Below, one piece after another: positions 45,600 to 57,400 of a DNA stretch of 64,000 bases. A program made the position numbers and the translations under genes. Under the pieces are notes generated by a model that searched no databases, was not told the origin of the DNA, and worked only from the letters and a program-made list of their open reading frames with translations. Within the stretch, counting starts at the first letter, position 1, and each line of letters begins with the position of its first letter. The stretch spans positions 10,733,001 through 10,797,000 of the forward strand of contig NC_088326.1 of assembly GCF_910592395.1 (NCBI RefSeq), read 5' to 3'. Origin of the DNA: Lineus longissimus (Eukaryota; Nemertea; Pilidiophora; Heteronemertea; Lineidae).

Positions 45600-46350
45600 A
45601 GAACCCAGTGAGAAAAGCTCTCGTTGAGCTCTTTTTGATGGTACCATTTGTATTAAAGGCTATCAAATTGACCATATTAAGAAAAGCTCCTGACGTGTAC
45701 ATTGTACTTTCTAATGTTACCATAGCATAAACCTAATGAACAATGCCAACTGACATGACCAATTATTGGAAAGCTCTCAGTGAACATTTTCTAATGGTAC
45801 CATATATAAACCTATTGTCATGGCTGTTCATTGGATAGCTCTTGATGAGGTCTTTCTTATGATACCAATAGTGAATTGATCGACATGACCATTTATCTAA
45901 GGGCTTCTGATGAGCAATGAGAGGGCAGTTTGTCATCAAGATTCCCTGAAAGTAAGGAGTTAATTGTCACAACATACTGACATGACCATTTGTTGGAAAG
46001 GTCTTGACAAGTACGCTCTAATGGTACCATCTGTAAACATGTTGACATGACCACATGTTGGAAAGGTGTTGACTAAGTACAGTGGAACCTCCCTCAGCGG
46101 ACACCTCTCTATTAAGGACAACCTCTCCAATAAGGACACTAGTTTCGGTCCCAAATTAGTTGTTTCCATTCATTTTGACACCTCTAATCAGGACACCTCT
46201 CTATTAGGGACAGCACTTGTCAGTCCCAGGGGGGGTCCTTAATAGAGAGGTTCTACTGTATAACATACACTCCGATGGTACCATTAGTAAACATACTGAC
46301 ACAACCATTTATTGGAAAGCTCTCAATGAGCACTTTTAATGGTACCATTT
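45600..46350. repeat. Diverged 65-bp satellite relatives, split by a MITE
   Basis: TTCTAATGGTACCATATATA, CTATTGTCATGGCTGTTCAT and similar words recur. The pogo-like MITE at 46080 is inserted within the array. Confidence 0.75.
46080..46258. mobile_element. Pogo/Tigger-like MITE inside satellite
   Basis: CAGTGGAACCTCCCTCAGCG to GAGGTTCTACTG, flanked by TA at 46078-46079 and 46259-46260. The nested position shows it came after the satellite. Confidence 0.9.
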
Positions 46351-46837
46351 CCATCATGATTCAATTTACAGATGAGAAAAAAAAGTTCTTTTCTGAAAAT
46401 CCCCCCATGCTTAAAGGGTCAATAAACTAGCACTAGTATATGGCATAAGTAGTTTTTAGTAAGTTGATTATGTTAATGAAAGTGAGTATTCGGGGAATGG
46501 CAGACTATTTTGACCATCTTGCTATCATGCAGGGTAAATTGTTTAGTTGTTACATGATCCTGAAGACCAGATCGCTCTGTGTGTACTTCTCCAGGAAATT
46601 GAAAAAAGCGGAGAAAAAAAATTCACAGAAAAAATTCAAAATCATTACAAAAGCGCGAAAGTTAAGCCATCATTTTTTCCATGAATTTCTAGCACATACT
46701 TTGTAAATTTTGCAAGTAGTTCATATAAAATCAGAAGCACATTTTCACCATTTGAAGGGACAACTCTGGCGTGGGATTTGCCTGGCCAGGAAGATAATAC
46801 CACTGCTAATCACCATGCGCCGCCACTAGAAATAACA

Positions 46838-46939
46838 CACTACAGGCATGACTTGGTGGCCCAGAATTATTTTCCCTCACACAATGGACACATAATAGAA
46901 TATTCTTGTTCAAGGGAAAATAATTCTGGGCCTGTAGTG
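46838..46939. mobile_element. 102-bp palindromic MITE, copy 1
   Basis: Ends CACTACAGGC and GCCTGTAGTG; inner arms GGCCCAGAATTATTTTCCCT and complement make an almost complete hairpin. Confidence 0.8.
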
Positions 46940-47135
46940 CTGATGACTGAAAACAAAAAAATTGCTCGCCTTATTTTTTGCTGAAAATGATTTTGACAAA
47001 GGTCTTGCGAGGCAAATTTCGACATGGACGTGATTTTGACTTTCAAAATGGCACCTCTTCTACGACGATGTCACCTGCCAAGCCACCATTCTCTCAACAT
47101 AGTCTGTTAGTGCTTTCCTTAAAGGTTCCTAATCA

Positions 47136-47290
47136 GGCGTGGATCCAAGGGGGGAGAGCACACCAGATGCACCCCTCTCCCCAATTCATGAAAAATCTTA
47201 AATTGACCACAAAAATTTTGAAACACACGAGGGATTTTGATGAAAAACGCAGTTCCCCTCTTTTTCTGGCTCCTGGATCCACCCCTTCTA
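47136..47290. mobile_element. Short inverted-repeat MITE (GGATCCA ends)
   Basis: AGGCGTGGATCCAAGGG and CCTGGATCCACCCCTT are imperfect inverted ends. Confidence 0.6.
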
Positions 47291-48163
47291 TTGAGAGCTC
47301 CTAAAATGAAGTCAACAGTACTTACATACAAAATTTGAAGCAATATTCAGTTCCATATATTAATACCAGATGTCTCTAGTGTATTATAGATATAGGGTCG
47401 TTTACATGACAAGCTATGAAACCACATACTCCAATTCGATCGGATCTTTCCTCACTGCGGCATCATTCCAATGCACTCATTTACACTATTGTAACACACT
47501 ACAATCTGATCTAATGTGGTTTTGTTACGAAAGTGCTTTACTACTCATGCCTTCGGGAAGATTTAAGACCACTTCAGACCCGACTGTGGGTAGGCGATAG
47601 ATATCATCCAAGATTGCATACAAGCTTTACTCGAAAAGAAATTCAGGAGTCAAGAAATGGGACATTGTTCTGTCACCCAAAGAAGCCAAAGAAACCAATT
47701 TTCAAAATGTTTTTTGTCTATTAATGAAAATGAGATCCAGTAATTCATGCTAATTGAAGATTAATTATATATATTACTTTCAAATTGACAGTTTACCGAC
47801 TTTGAATGTCAAAATTCCTTCTCATACACGTCGTATCTTAACTCGGAAGGACTGATTTGCGCTATCTGCCAAGTGCAGGCGCACAATTTGCCTAGAAAGT
47901 TAGGAGTAGTTGCAAAATATCGACAAGACCACCATTTGTAACCAACTCTGGCAAATGTGAGCACTCGGATTGGAACAAATGGAGAAAACAGGGAAAAGCA
48001 GAGAATTTGTTTTCAATTGTATATATATACACCAGCAAGTCATATACATTTCTAAGTTGCCTGAGCAGGACACAAGTTACCTAAATATTAGTTAACACAT
48101 TCTTGATAAGTACGTCTAATGGTACAGTTGGTGCCATGATTCAATATATTTTTGGATCAGCTC
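47291..48163. other. Intergenic, nothing recognised
   Basis: AT-rich sequence downstream of CAP. A single diverged piece of the 65-bp satellite lies near 48105-48150. Confidence 0.5.
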
Positions 48164-48169
48164 TTTATT
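48164..48169 (-). terminator. Candidate polyadenylation signal of CAP
   Basis: The minus strand reads AATAAA here, about 225 bases past the CAP stop codon. This is a plausible 3' end. Nothing else supports it. Confidence 0.45.
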
Positions 48170-48393
48170 GTCTAAAAGTTTTCTCAAAGTCGATAAAAAT
48201 GCCGATCGGAGACTTTTTCTAAATAACTGGAATAATTGGCGCTGACGAGACAAATCTCAATCACAATCGCTTGATGTTGCTGACCTATCACCCCTAAGCA
48301 TGCAATGGATCAGCCCATTCTGTGTGACTTTCCTACACATCAGACTAGCCCATTATTGCACCTGAGGGATGACAGGTGGTAAGTCTTGCATGC

Positions 48394-48477
48394 TCATACA
48401 GATTCTGTGCAATCTGTTTTGAATCCTTTCTTGCCGTCATATTTCGACTTGAACTGCTCTGGCAGCGGGAACTCATC
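48394..48477 (-). CDS. CAP1: CAP terminal coding exon 11
   Basis: Encodes DEFPLPEQFKSKYDGKKGFK and then TDCTESV, followed by TGA at 48394-48396. The FP[LV]PEQFK block is the usual start of the last CAP strand. The acceptor is a good pyrimidine-rich CAG. Confidence 0.94.
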   Translation of the reverse strand, partial: DEFPLPEQFKSKYDGKKGFKTDCTESV

Positions 48478-51400
48478 CTGCAAAAGAGTGCAACATCAAA
48501 ATTGAGACATTTTTTTCATTTGTTTGAAAGAAAAATATCCTCCACAGCTAAGTGAGCATCTCAAGCTTTTCAATTGGATAAATTTGGTCGAGCAGCTTCT
48601 TTTTTTATTCACTGATAGACGCTCTTCTTTTGGCTAATTTTGGCACATTATTTTGTGTCATCATTTGTACCGCTGGTCAGAAAATTACCCCTTCACATCA
48701 AATAACAGTTATTTCCCTTCATTTTTTTGGCTTTACATGGTATTTTATTGCATCTGGGAGCATATTTGAGGGTTTTAAGTGCAAAAAGCTGCTTCAGATT
48801 GGTCATATACCTAAAACTTTTTTAGGGACCCACACAATTCAATACCCTATATAAAGGAAGTCAAAGGTACAATTTCACACCCTCAAAAGAATTGAAGTGT
48901 AAAGTGACTTTCCCAAGATAAGAAACACATTTTGAAAACACTTACAAAGTCTCCATCGTCCTTTGGCACCATAATATTCATCTCAGACGACTTAGCGGTG
49001 ACGATCTCAGCGTTGATGGAGTCCTTTGACAAGAAGACTTGACATCCATCGGTTTTATCAATATTAAAGAGGCTGCATTTTCCCAAAACCTGGGCCTGGA
49101 TTCGCTGGCAGTTGACAAAGTCAACGCAAGAGACAACATCTTCAAAAACCAGCGCCATCTTTTTACAGTTGTCTGAAGAGGAAATAGGTTGGTTCGCATT
49201 CAGAGTAAAGTCCAAATACTGAACTCGGGTATCAAATCAGACATTAAGCCGAAGACCTGATTCATGGTAAGTTGGAAAGCTTATTCTTGATAAGTTGGGA
49301 AGCTTATTCTGGGTAAGTTGGGAAGCTGATTCTCATCAAGTTGGAAAGCTTATACTTGGTAAGTTGGGAACCTGATTCTTGGTAAGTTGGTAACAGAATC
49401 TCATAAAGTTGGAAGGCTTATACTTTGTAAGTTGGGAACCTGATTCTTGGTAAGTTGGAAAGCCAATTCCAGGAAAGTTGGTAAGTTGATTCTTGAAAAG
49501 TTGGTAAGTTGATTCTTGAAAAGTTGGTAAGTTGATTTTCGGTAAGTTGGTCAGTTGATTCTTGGTGGGTTTGGAAGCAAGCTTATTCACTAAGGAGGTG
49601 AAATGATCTATGAATCCTTTGATGTAGGAATTCCCTGATGGAGAGGGGGGGCTCTGCAGAAAATATGTATCTACTTACCAAGGGTAATTGAGTTGATCTT
49701 AGTAGTTATTTTAAGCGTAGAATTTGTGCACTTGTAAACGTAGACAGTTTGCTGGATCTCGCCTGTGGTTATCATCAGGTTGGATTGGTTATCTTGGTGT
49801 TCCTGTAAAGTACAAAGTCTTGTACAAGTTGCAATTTTTGCCATTTGGAAAGAAAAACGTCGGCCCAGTCAAGGCAGCACTAACCCTTCTATTGCATCAA
49901 CTTACCACGAGCCATTTCTTGCCTTCGAGAGCCAGCTTTGGAGGTTTAGAAGCAGCAGGTTTAGGTGCGGCCCTGGGCGAGCCCGGCTTGGGTGCCGTGA
50001 CGGGCTTCTGGTACGGCGCAGGTCCCAATCTCAGACCAGGGTTCTTATGGGTCTTCATATCGTCAGTCACCTTCTTAAGGCCTAGAAAAAAGATTGTATC
50101 ATAAATAATTGTCAACTCTAAAATGATCTTTCCTTGTGCCATTCTACATAATGCAGTGCAATATATTTGTTACTATCTACTAATAATGACAAATGAAAAT
50201 TGTCCACATATCAAAAGGGATATAACTGTGCTCTTCTCCATGGGTTATGCAGTTAACAAAATCATTCACAAAATAGTGTAAAGTGTTCATACAGGCATAC
50301 ACAAACCGTACACGAATATCTATGAAATTATTATCACTACTATCTCATATATTGCCAAAGATTCAAGACAAACAAATATTAAGAATACAGTAAATTGCAG
50401 TTTGCAAAATATATTTACATTACAAAAAATTATAGCGAACTGTAAAATTTCTTCTGGTCTCTCTAATCAAAACAATCTTACACATTTGTTATTTTTGTGA
50501 AACACAGCTAGTCGCAAAAGTTAGGTGGTGTAAAGTAGAAAAAGAATTGCACTAAGGCCAACCAACCTTCAGTGTTTTTAGAGGTTTTTTATTTTGGCAG
50601 ATCAAAAAATTTCTTTCCATTTTCCAATAAAAAAATATTTAAAAAAATTTTTACTTTCATTATTCTTATTTCGATAGTATTTGCAAAAATAAAATCCCCG
50701 GACAATGGAGAAGTTTAAACTACGTTTAATATGGATGCAGTCTGTGTCAGAAATCAAAAAGACGATAAAGATTATGTCTATAGTACTAGTAGAAGCCAAA
50801 CTCACGAATCTTCCACTCGGGGAGTTCTACCTCTCCTAGTTGAGCTTGGCGAAATTCAGAAAGTAATATAACAGTTTGTGTATGCCTGTACAAGTTTCCA
50901 TGACATTCTCAATTTCACCTTGTTTCCATTCAATTTGACCTCTCTGATCTGGACACTTCTTTATTTAGGAAATTCAGAAAGTAATATAACAGTTTGTGTA
51001 TGCCTGTACAAGTTTCCATGACATTCTCAATTTCACCTTGTTTCCATTCAATTTGACCTCTCTAATCTGGACACTTCTTTATTAAGGAAATTCAGAAAGT
51101 AATATAACAGTTTGTGTATGCCTGTACAAGTTTCCATGACATTCTCAATTTCACCTTGTTTCCATTCAATTTGACCTCTCTAATCTGGACACTTTTTATC
51201 AAGGAAATTCAGAAAGTAATATAACAGTTTGTGTATGCCTGTACAAGTTTCCATGACATTCTCAATTTCACCTTGTTTCCATTCAATTTGACCTCTCTAA
51301 TCTGGACACTTCTTTATTAAGGAAATTCAGAAAGTAATATAACAGTTTGTGTATGCCTGCACAAGTTTCCATGACATTCTCAATTTCACCTTGTTTCCAT

Positions 51401-54400
51401 TCAATTTGACCTCTCTAATCTGGACACTTCTTTATTAAGGACAGCACTTGAAGGGAGGTTCTACTGCTCTTTAATCACTTGTTTACACTGTACTTTACAG
51501 AAGATATCTTCATGAAATCACTTTTTTGGAATTACAGTAGAACCTCCATCAGCGGATACCTCTCTAATAAGGACACCCTCTCTATTAAGGACACTGGTTT
51601 TGGTCCGAAATTGGTTGTTACCATTCAATTTTACCTCTCTGATCAGGACACCTCGCTATTAAGGACAGTACTTTTCAGTCCCAAGGGTGTCCTTAATAGA
51701 GAGGTTCTACTGTATATTGATGAAAATGTCCATACCTTTTGTGACATCAGTTCCTTTATTGAGTTCGCTGAACAGTGCAGCCTTGGCCGCGTCACCTGCA
51801 CTACCTTTCGATGCTGGCGCCGGCCCGTCTGTTGGTGGCAAGACTGGCGGTGGTGGTGGTGGTGCAGGGGCACCGGGCGGTGGTGGTGCTGGTGCCGCCG
51901 AGACGACACCCTGAAATTCAATTTCAATTTCATTTTCAATTTATTCTGTACGAATACCATTGGGTTATTACAGAAGTGAAGAAGCAAGATAAACAATGAA
52001 CAGTGTGAAATGTCTGCACATAAACATAGAGAGAAGTACAGAGATGAAAGAAAACATACTGTACTAACCTATACAATAGCATTGCGCGAAGTTACTATTT
52101 ATAGCTCACAAGGTCATTTGCATAAGATATTGATGACGTTTTAGTCACGTGACAGTCGGACATCGACACTTATTTCTACGCATTTGAGCTTATTTCAAAG
52201 TCAATTATCTTTGACCCTGCATTGTTTTGAGCATGAATGATACCATAGAGTCAGAGAGAGAAATATTCAGAACAATTATGTAGTATTTCCAACACTCGGA
52301 AAAGTGCCAGATTGAATCTAACTGCCCTAGTTAGAAAGCTTGAATCCATTACAAAACCGCATGTTTGTCCGAGATTGCCTGTAATTCAGCGATGGGGAAA
52401 TAGAGGGCAGCAGCTGCAGTGACGTCATCTTTGCGGAATGCTATTTACAAATACTCTAGACTCACTGATATAAGACCATTTTGGAATATGCAAGCCAAGC
52501 CCCCATAGAATACCTATTGTTGTTCGATGCCAGTGAACATTGTTCAATCGAGATAGCCAATAGGGGGCGACACGAAATTGTCCGGATCTCTTGACCTCTA
52601 GTCGAGAGTTCGGGCCACTTTTCCACCGCGGCTCCTTAGAAACAGTGCTGCCACCTACCTTCGGATTCCATGTGAGGCCCGTCCTGTGAAATTCTTTGAT
52701 ATAGGCCGCAAGGTCTTTCAGCATTTTAATCCAGTTTTTGGCCCAGTCCGCTTGTTTGGGGTCCCTGAAAAAAAGGAGGTATGAATTATAATCACTGTAA
52801 ACCGGATAATTTCAGATCAGGTTTAACTTTTGAGTTTTTGGAGCAAGCAAAATTTGCATTTAAATTTTGGCCACTGAAATTACAAATACAGTAGAACCTC
52901 TCTATTAAGGACACCCTCTGGACTGACAAATGCTGTCCTTAATAGAGAGGTGTCCTGACTATAGAGGTCAAATTGAATGAAAACACCCAGTTTGGGACCA
53001 AAACTAGTGTCCTTAATAGAGAGGTTGTCCTTAATACAGAGGTGTTCTTTAAGGGAGGTTCCACTGTAGAAACTTCAACAGCTGTGTTGCTGTGACAAAA
53101 TGTCCCCAAATTAGGCTGAATAGCACAAAAGCATGTCCCCAAATTAAGCTAGAAAATGACTGGGTGTAAAGCTAAAGGTGTGGCCTGGCAGACGACACTG
53201 AGATGAAGATTTTGAACTTACGATTCTCTGAATTCCTTCAGCACCTTATTCGTATAAAACTGACTGGACTCCTCCATTTGCTGGACGTATGGTCCGGGGG
53301 TTGGCGCCTATAAGAAGGAATAGAGTCATTTTATATGGATACCATGGCCGGTTTTCCAGAAACCAGTTTCGAGATCGAGAAAAAACACCCAAATTTTGAT
53401 GACACCATATGCAAGTGTGTGGAACCAGGCTGGGGGACAAACTGACCAAGCTGCAACAGGTTTCACCGAGTGAATTATATGCATAAATTGGTCATTCTTG
53501 GTGGGTCGGTTCACACAGCAGGAGAGGGAAACCTTACTTTAAGTATCAAAACACCTTTCCAGAAATGGGGTGCTGAGTGTCCGAAATAGTAATGTCATAA
53601 GGGGAAACTAGGCCTTATGGTGGAGGGACAAAGGAGATGGTTGACCAACACACTTGAATGCCTTTAATGACGGACAAGGGGGAAAAAGTTAGTTCCAATG
53701 CAAGCCGCCAATTTCGGGAAGCATGTATAACACACAGGGCTTTCCAACTTTTCCTTTTTGCAACAGGATGCTGACCTCCATGGAACCCATCCTAGAGCAG
53801 GAATGCCTTCAGACACAGCACTCACGTGACTGAAATGTTAACATACCATGGCCACCCATCCTAGGGCGGGAATATTTTCAGACGGGGTACTCAGATGACT
53901 AAAATGTTAACATACCACGGAAACCCATCCGAGGGCAGGGATGCCTTCAGACACAGCACTCAGATGATTGAAATGTGCGTCTCTACGATTTTTCTCCCTG
54001 AAATTCTGGACCTCTGTGATGATGTCGACGAGTGGCTTCAGAAACTTTTGTAAATCCGCATCCTGCAGTTGAAAAAAGAAAACTGTGTCAGTGAGTGATA
54101 AGGAGCAAAAGTTTCAAATTACAGTAGTATTTTTAAGAAAATATACAAGGAAGAAAAAGGTCATGCATAGGCACTTCTACACCCGGGAAATAATTGGCGG
54201 AAGTCAACCTTTTACCGCAACTGTGGCACTATAGAGTAGTAATGCTATGGATGAAATATCATTTTGCGCTAAATGCCTGAAAAAATTTTGTCCGAGGTAT
54301 TGAAATGATGTTGATGCAAATTTTGCCAACAAAAATTTACGTGGTGCAAATTCAAGTAAAATCAACATTGGGCAGATTTTCCCGTGTTCAAGTTGGAGTC

Positions 54401-57400
54401 CTTACCTTTGGTTTTTGTTGTTTGGAAGCAGTGACGAGGAGATCCCTGACGGCCTTGTAACCACGCTCTACCATCGGAGCCTAGAAGAAAATAGACAACA
54501 GATAAATGTGGAGAATTTCAAGTCTCACAATCATGCCGGGGTCAAATTTAACCAAGGCCACCACTGGCATGGCAGTCGTTGCCCTCCAAAATAGCCTTCA
54601 TGCGCTCCTTTATCTTCTCCAATATTTCCAATATCAAAGTCCAAAATGGCTCTTAAATGGGGCCCTGATATCTTTTTAATTCAAGGCCATGTCAAGACAG
54701 TGTGCACCTTCACTTGTAGTGTTGCCATTGTAGAACGTACAATGTATTAGTTGATACAATTATACATCTACATGTAGACTTTGTGTGCATCAATGTGTAC
54801 AGTTAGCTGTTTTCTGCACTGAACATGTTTATGTACATGTAATTGTACAAGGACTCCGCTTAATTTAGGTTTTTCAATGGCAGAAGTCACAGCTTCATTT
54901 GAAACATAATCTCAAAATAATATCATATTGTTTAGAAGCTATTTAGCCAATGGGCACATCTGTTTACATGTAATATATAGGTCATTTCCCCTTCAACAGC
55001 TCTACACAGTGTAGCCTTAGGTTTATGCTGTCCGAGTCAGAAAGTGGGGTTTACAGTAGCCATAAAAAGTAAATTGAATGCCGAGACATGTTGGAAGGAG
55101 GCGTTTAGAATACTTACAACTTCCGCAACACTTCCACCAATCTTTTTCGATCCTTGCAGGAACGTGGCAAGGCCACCATTGATGATTTGAGCATCAAACT
55201 CATCAACGAACACAGGCAGTGCTGTACGGGAAGAAATCATACTGTCCTTTGATTATTTCGTACAAGGCAACGACCGCACAAGTAAAGATTTCTAACAAAG
55301 TTTGACACGGTCACACCCTGTTTCATGTGTTTGCACTTCCAGCAAACAAAGAATCCAATTCAGTTTTACTATTGTGAATGTCGGCCTCAAAGATTACAGA
55401 AGCGTGCAACTGTCATACACGATAACTTTTTTTGAATTATTGCAGTCTGATCAAAAACGTCATCCAACGAAAAGTTCTCAAGTCACACCAAATGCGGACA
55501 CACACTAACACTTTTATCACAGACACTGTTGTTTGAACTGATTGCTGGGCACTCTGACTTTGGGTTGTCAAATCCCAGGGTTTCAAGTGTACTTATGGGT
55601 ATAACTAATTCTGCTTTTACCACTGCTGTGACTCGTAACGACTAACAAATAATGGATGATATGGATTTTTTTGGAGATTACCCAGATACCTATCATGGTA
55701 CAATGTATGTAATGAACTCAGAAATATTCGCAGCGATTTTATTTTGTAGTTTTGTGAAATGGCAACTGTTGCGTACTTCTACATCAGCGTTTTGACAACA
55801 TGCATCCGTTGTTTCAATTGGATGTTCATATTGAAGCCATTTTCAACTAACAGACTGTAAAACTGTGATTGGCTTCGAAACATGCTGTAATTCTTGTTAA
55901 CTTCGAAACATCGTGTCCCATAAGTTTGAACATTTTACCAGCCAAACATTTGACAGTTAATTTGACAGCTAATTTGACAGTTAATTTGACAGTTAATTTG
56001 ACAGCTAATTTGACAGTTAATTTGACAGCTAATTTGACAGCTAATTTGACAGTTAATTTGACAGTTAATTTGACAGCTAATTTGACAGTTAATTTGACAG
56101 TTAATTTGACAGCTAATTTGACAGTTAATTTGACAGTTAATTTGACAGTTAATTTGACAGCTAATTTGACAGCTAATTTGACAGTTAATTTGACAGTTAA
56201 TTTGACAGTTAATTTGACAGCTAATTTGACAGCTAATTTGACAGTTAATTTGACAGCTAATTTGACAGCTAATTTGACAGCTACTTTGACAGCTAATTTG
56301 ACAGCTAATTTGACAGTTAATTTGACAGCTAATTTGACAGTTAATTTGACAGTTAATTTGACAGTAAATTTGACAGCTAGTTTGACAGCTAATTTGACAG
56401 TTAATTTGACAGCTAATTTGACAGCTAATTTGACAGCTAATTTGACAGTTAATTTGACAGCTAATTTGACAGCTAATTTGACAGCTAATTTGACAGTTAA
56501 TTTGACAGCTAATTTGACAGCTAATTTGACAGCTAATTTGACAGCTAATTTGACAGTTAATTTGACAGTAAATTTGACAGCTAATTTGACAGCTAATTTG
56601 ACAGCTAATTTGACAGCTAATTTGACAGCTAGTTTGACAGCTAATTTGACAGCTAATTTGACAGCTAGTTTGACAGCTAATTTGACAGCTAATTTGACAG
56701 CTAATTTGATAGTTAATTTGACAGTTAATTTGACAGTTAATTTGACAGTTAATTTGACAGTTAATTTGACAGTTAATTTGACAGTTAATTTGACAGTTAA
56801 TTTGACAGTTAATTTGACAGCTGTGACGAGCTTTAAGCTGTAACTGTCAAATTTTTGACGAGCTTCAGCATGACTTTGGTACAACAACAGCTAGTTTTTC
56901 GATGCATACAACATCATGTTATCTGTATACAATTGGTGTAGGTTTAGGTTTTCCCGAACGCTGCATGTCAATTTTGGGTACGTGGCCCGAGGTTGGTCCT
57001 ATGAGAACACTACAAGATACATATGTAGGTGTATTGTTTCAATCATCGCAATCTGCCAAAAACGACATGTTTTCGCTGGTGTTGGTAAGGCAGTGGCGCG
57101 TGTCATTTTCACTGAAATGACCACAAGAGTAAACAAACGACGTGAGCCTTTAAGTGATCTTGAATTTATGATTTCTTTTTTGTGTATGAGCACCGAGAAT
57201 AATGTCACAGTAACCATGACAACAAACACAGAAAACAAATATCCATACGTACCATCACCCCCAGCACTGGCACCACCGGCGCCACCAGCAGCAGTCGCCT
57301 CGAGTCTATCGGCAACCTTCTCCAAACGGGAGACCAATCGTTCCATTTCCTGCGACATTTCGGGCGTCAAATCTTCCGGACGAATCTCGTATAATTTAGC

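Noticed and set aside
55847-56887. Open frames of 346 (minus) and 324 (plus) codons
   Set aside because: They are translations of the indel-free 12-bp array; no start context, codon bias or unique sequence.
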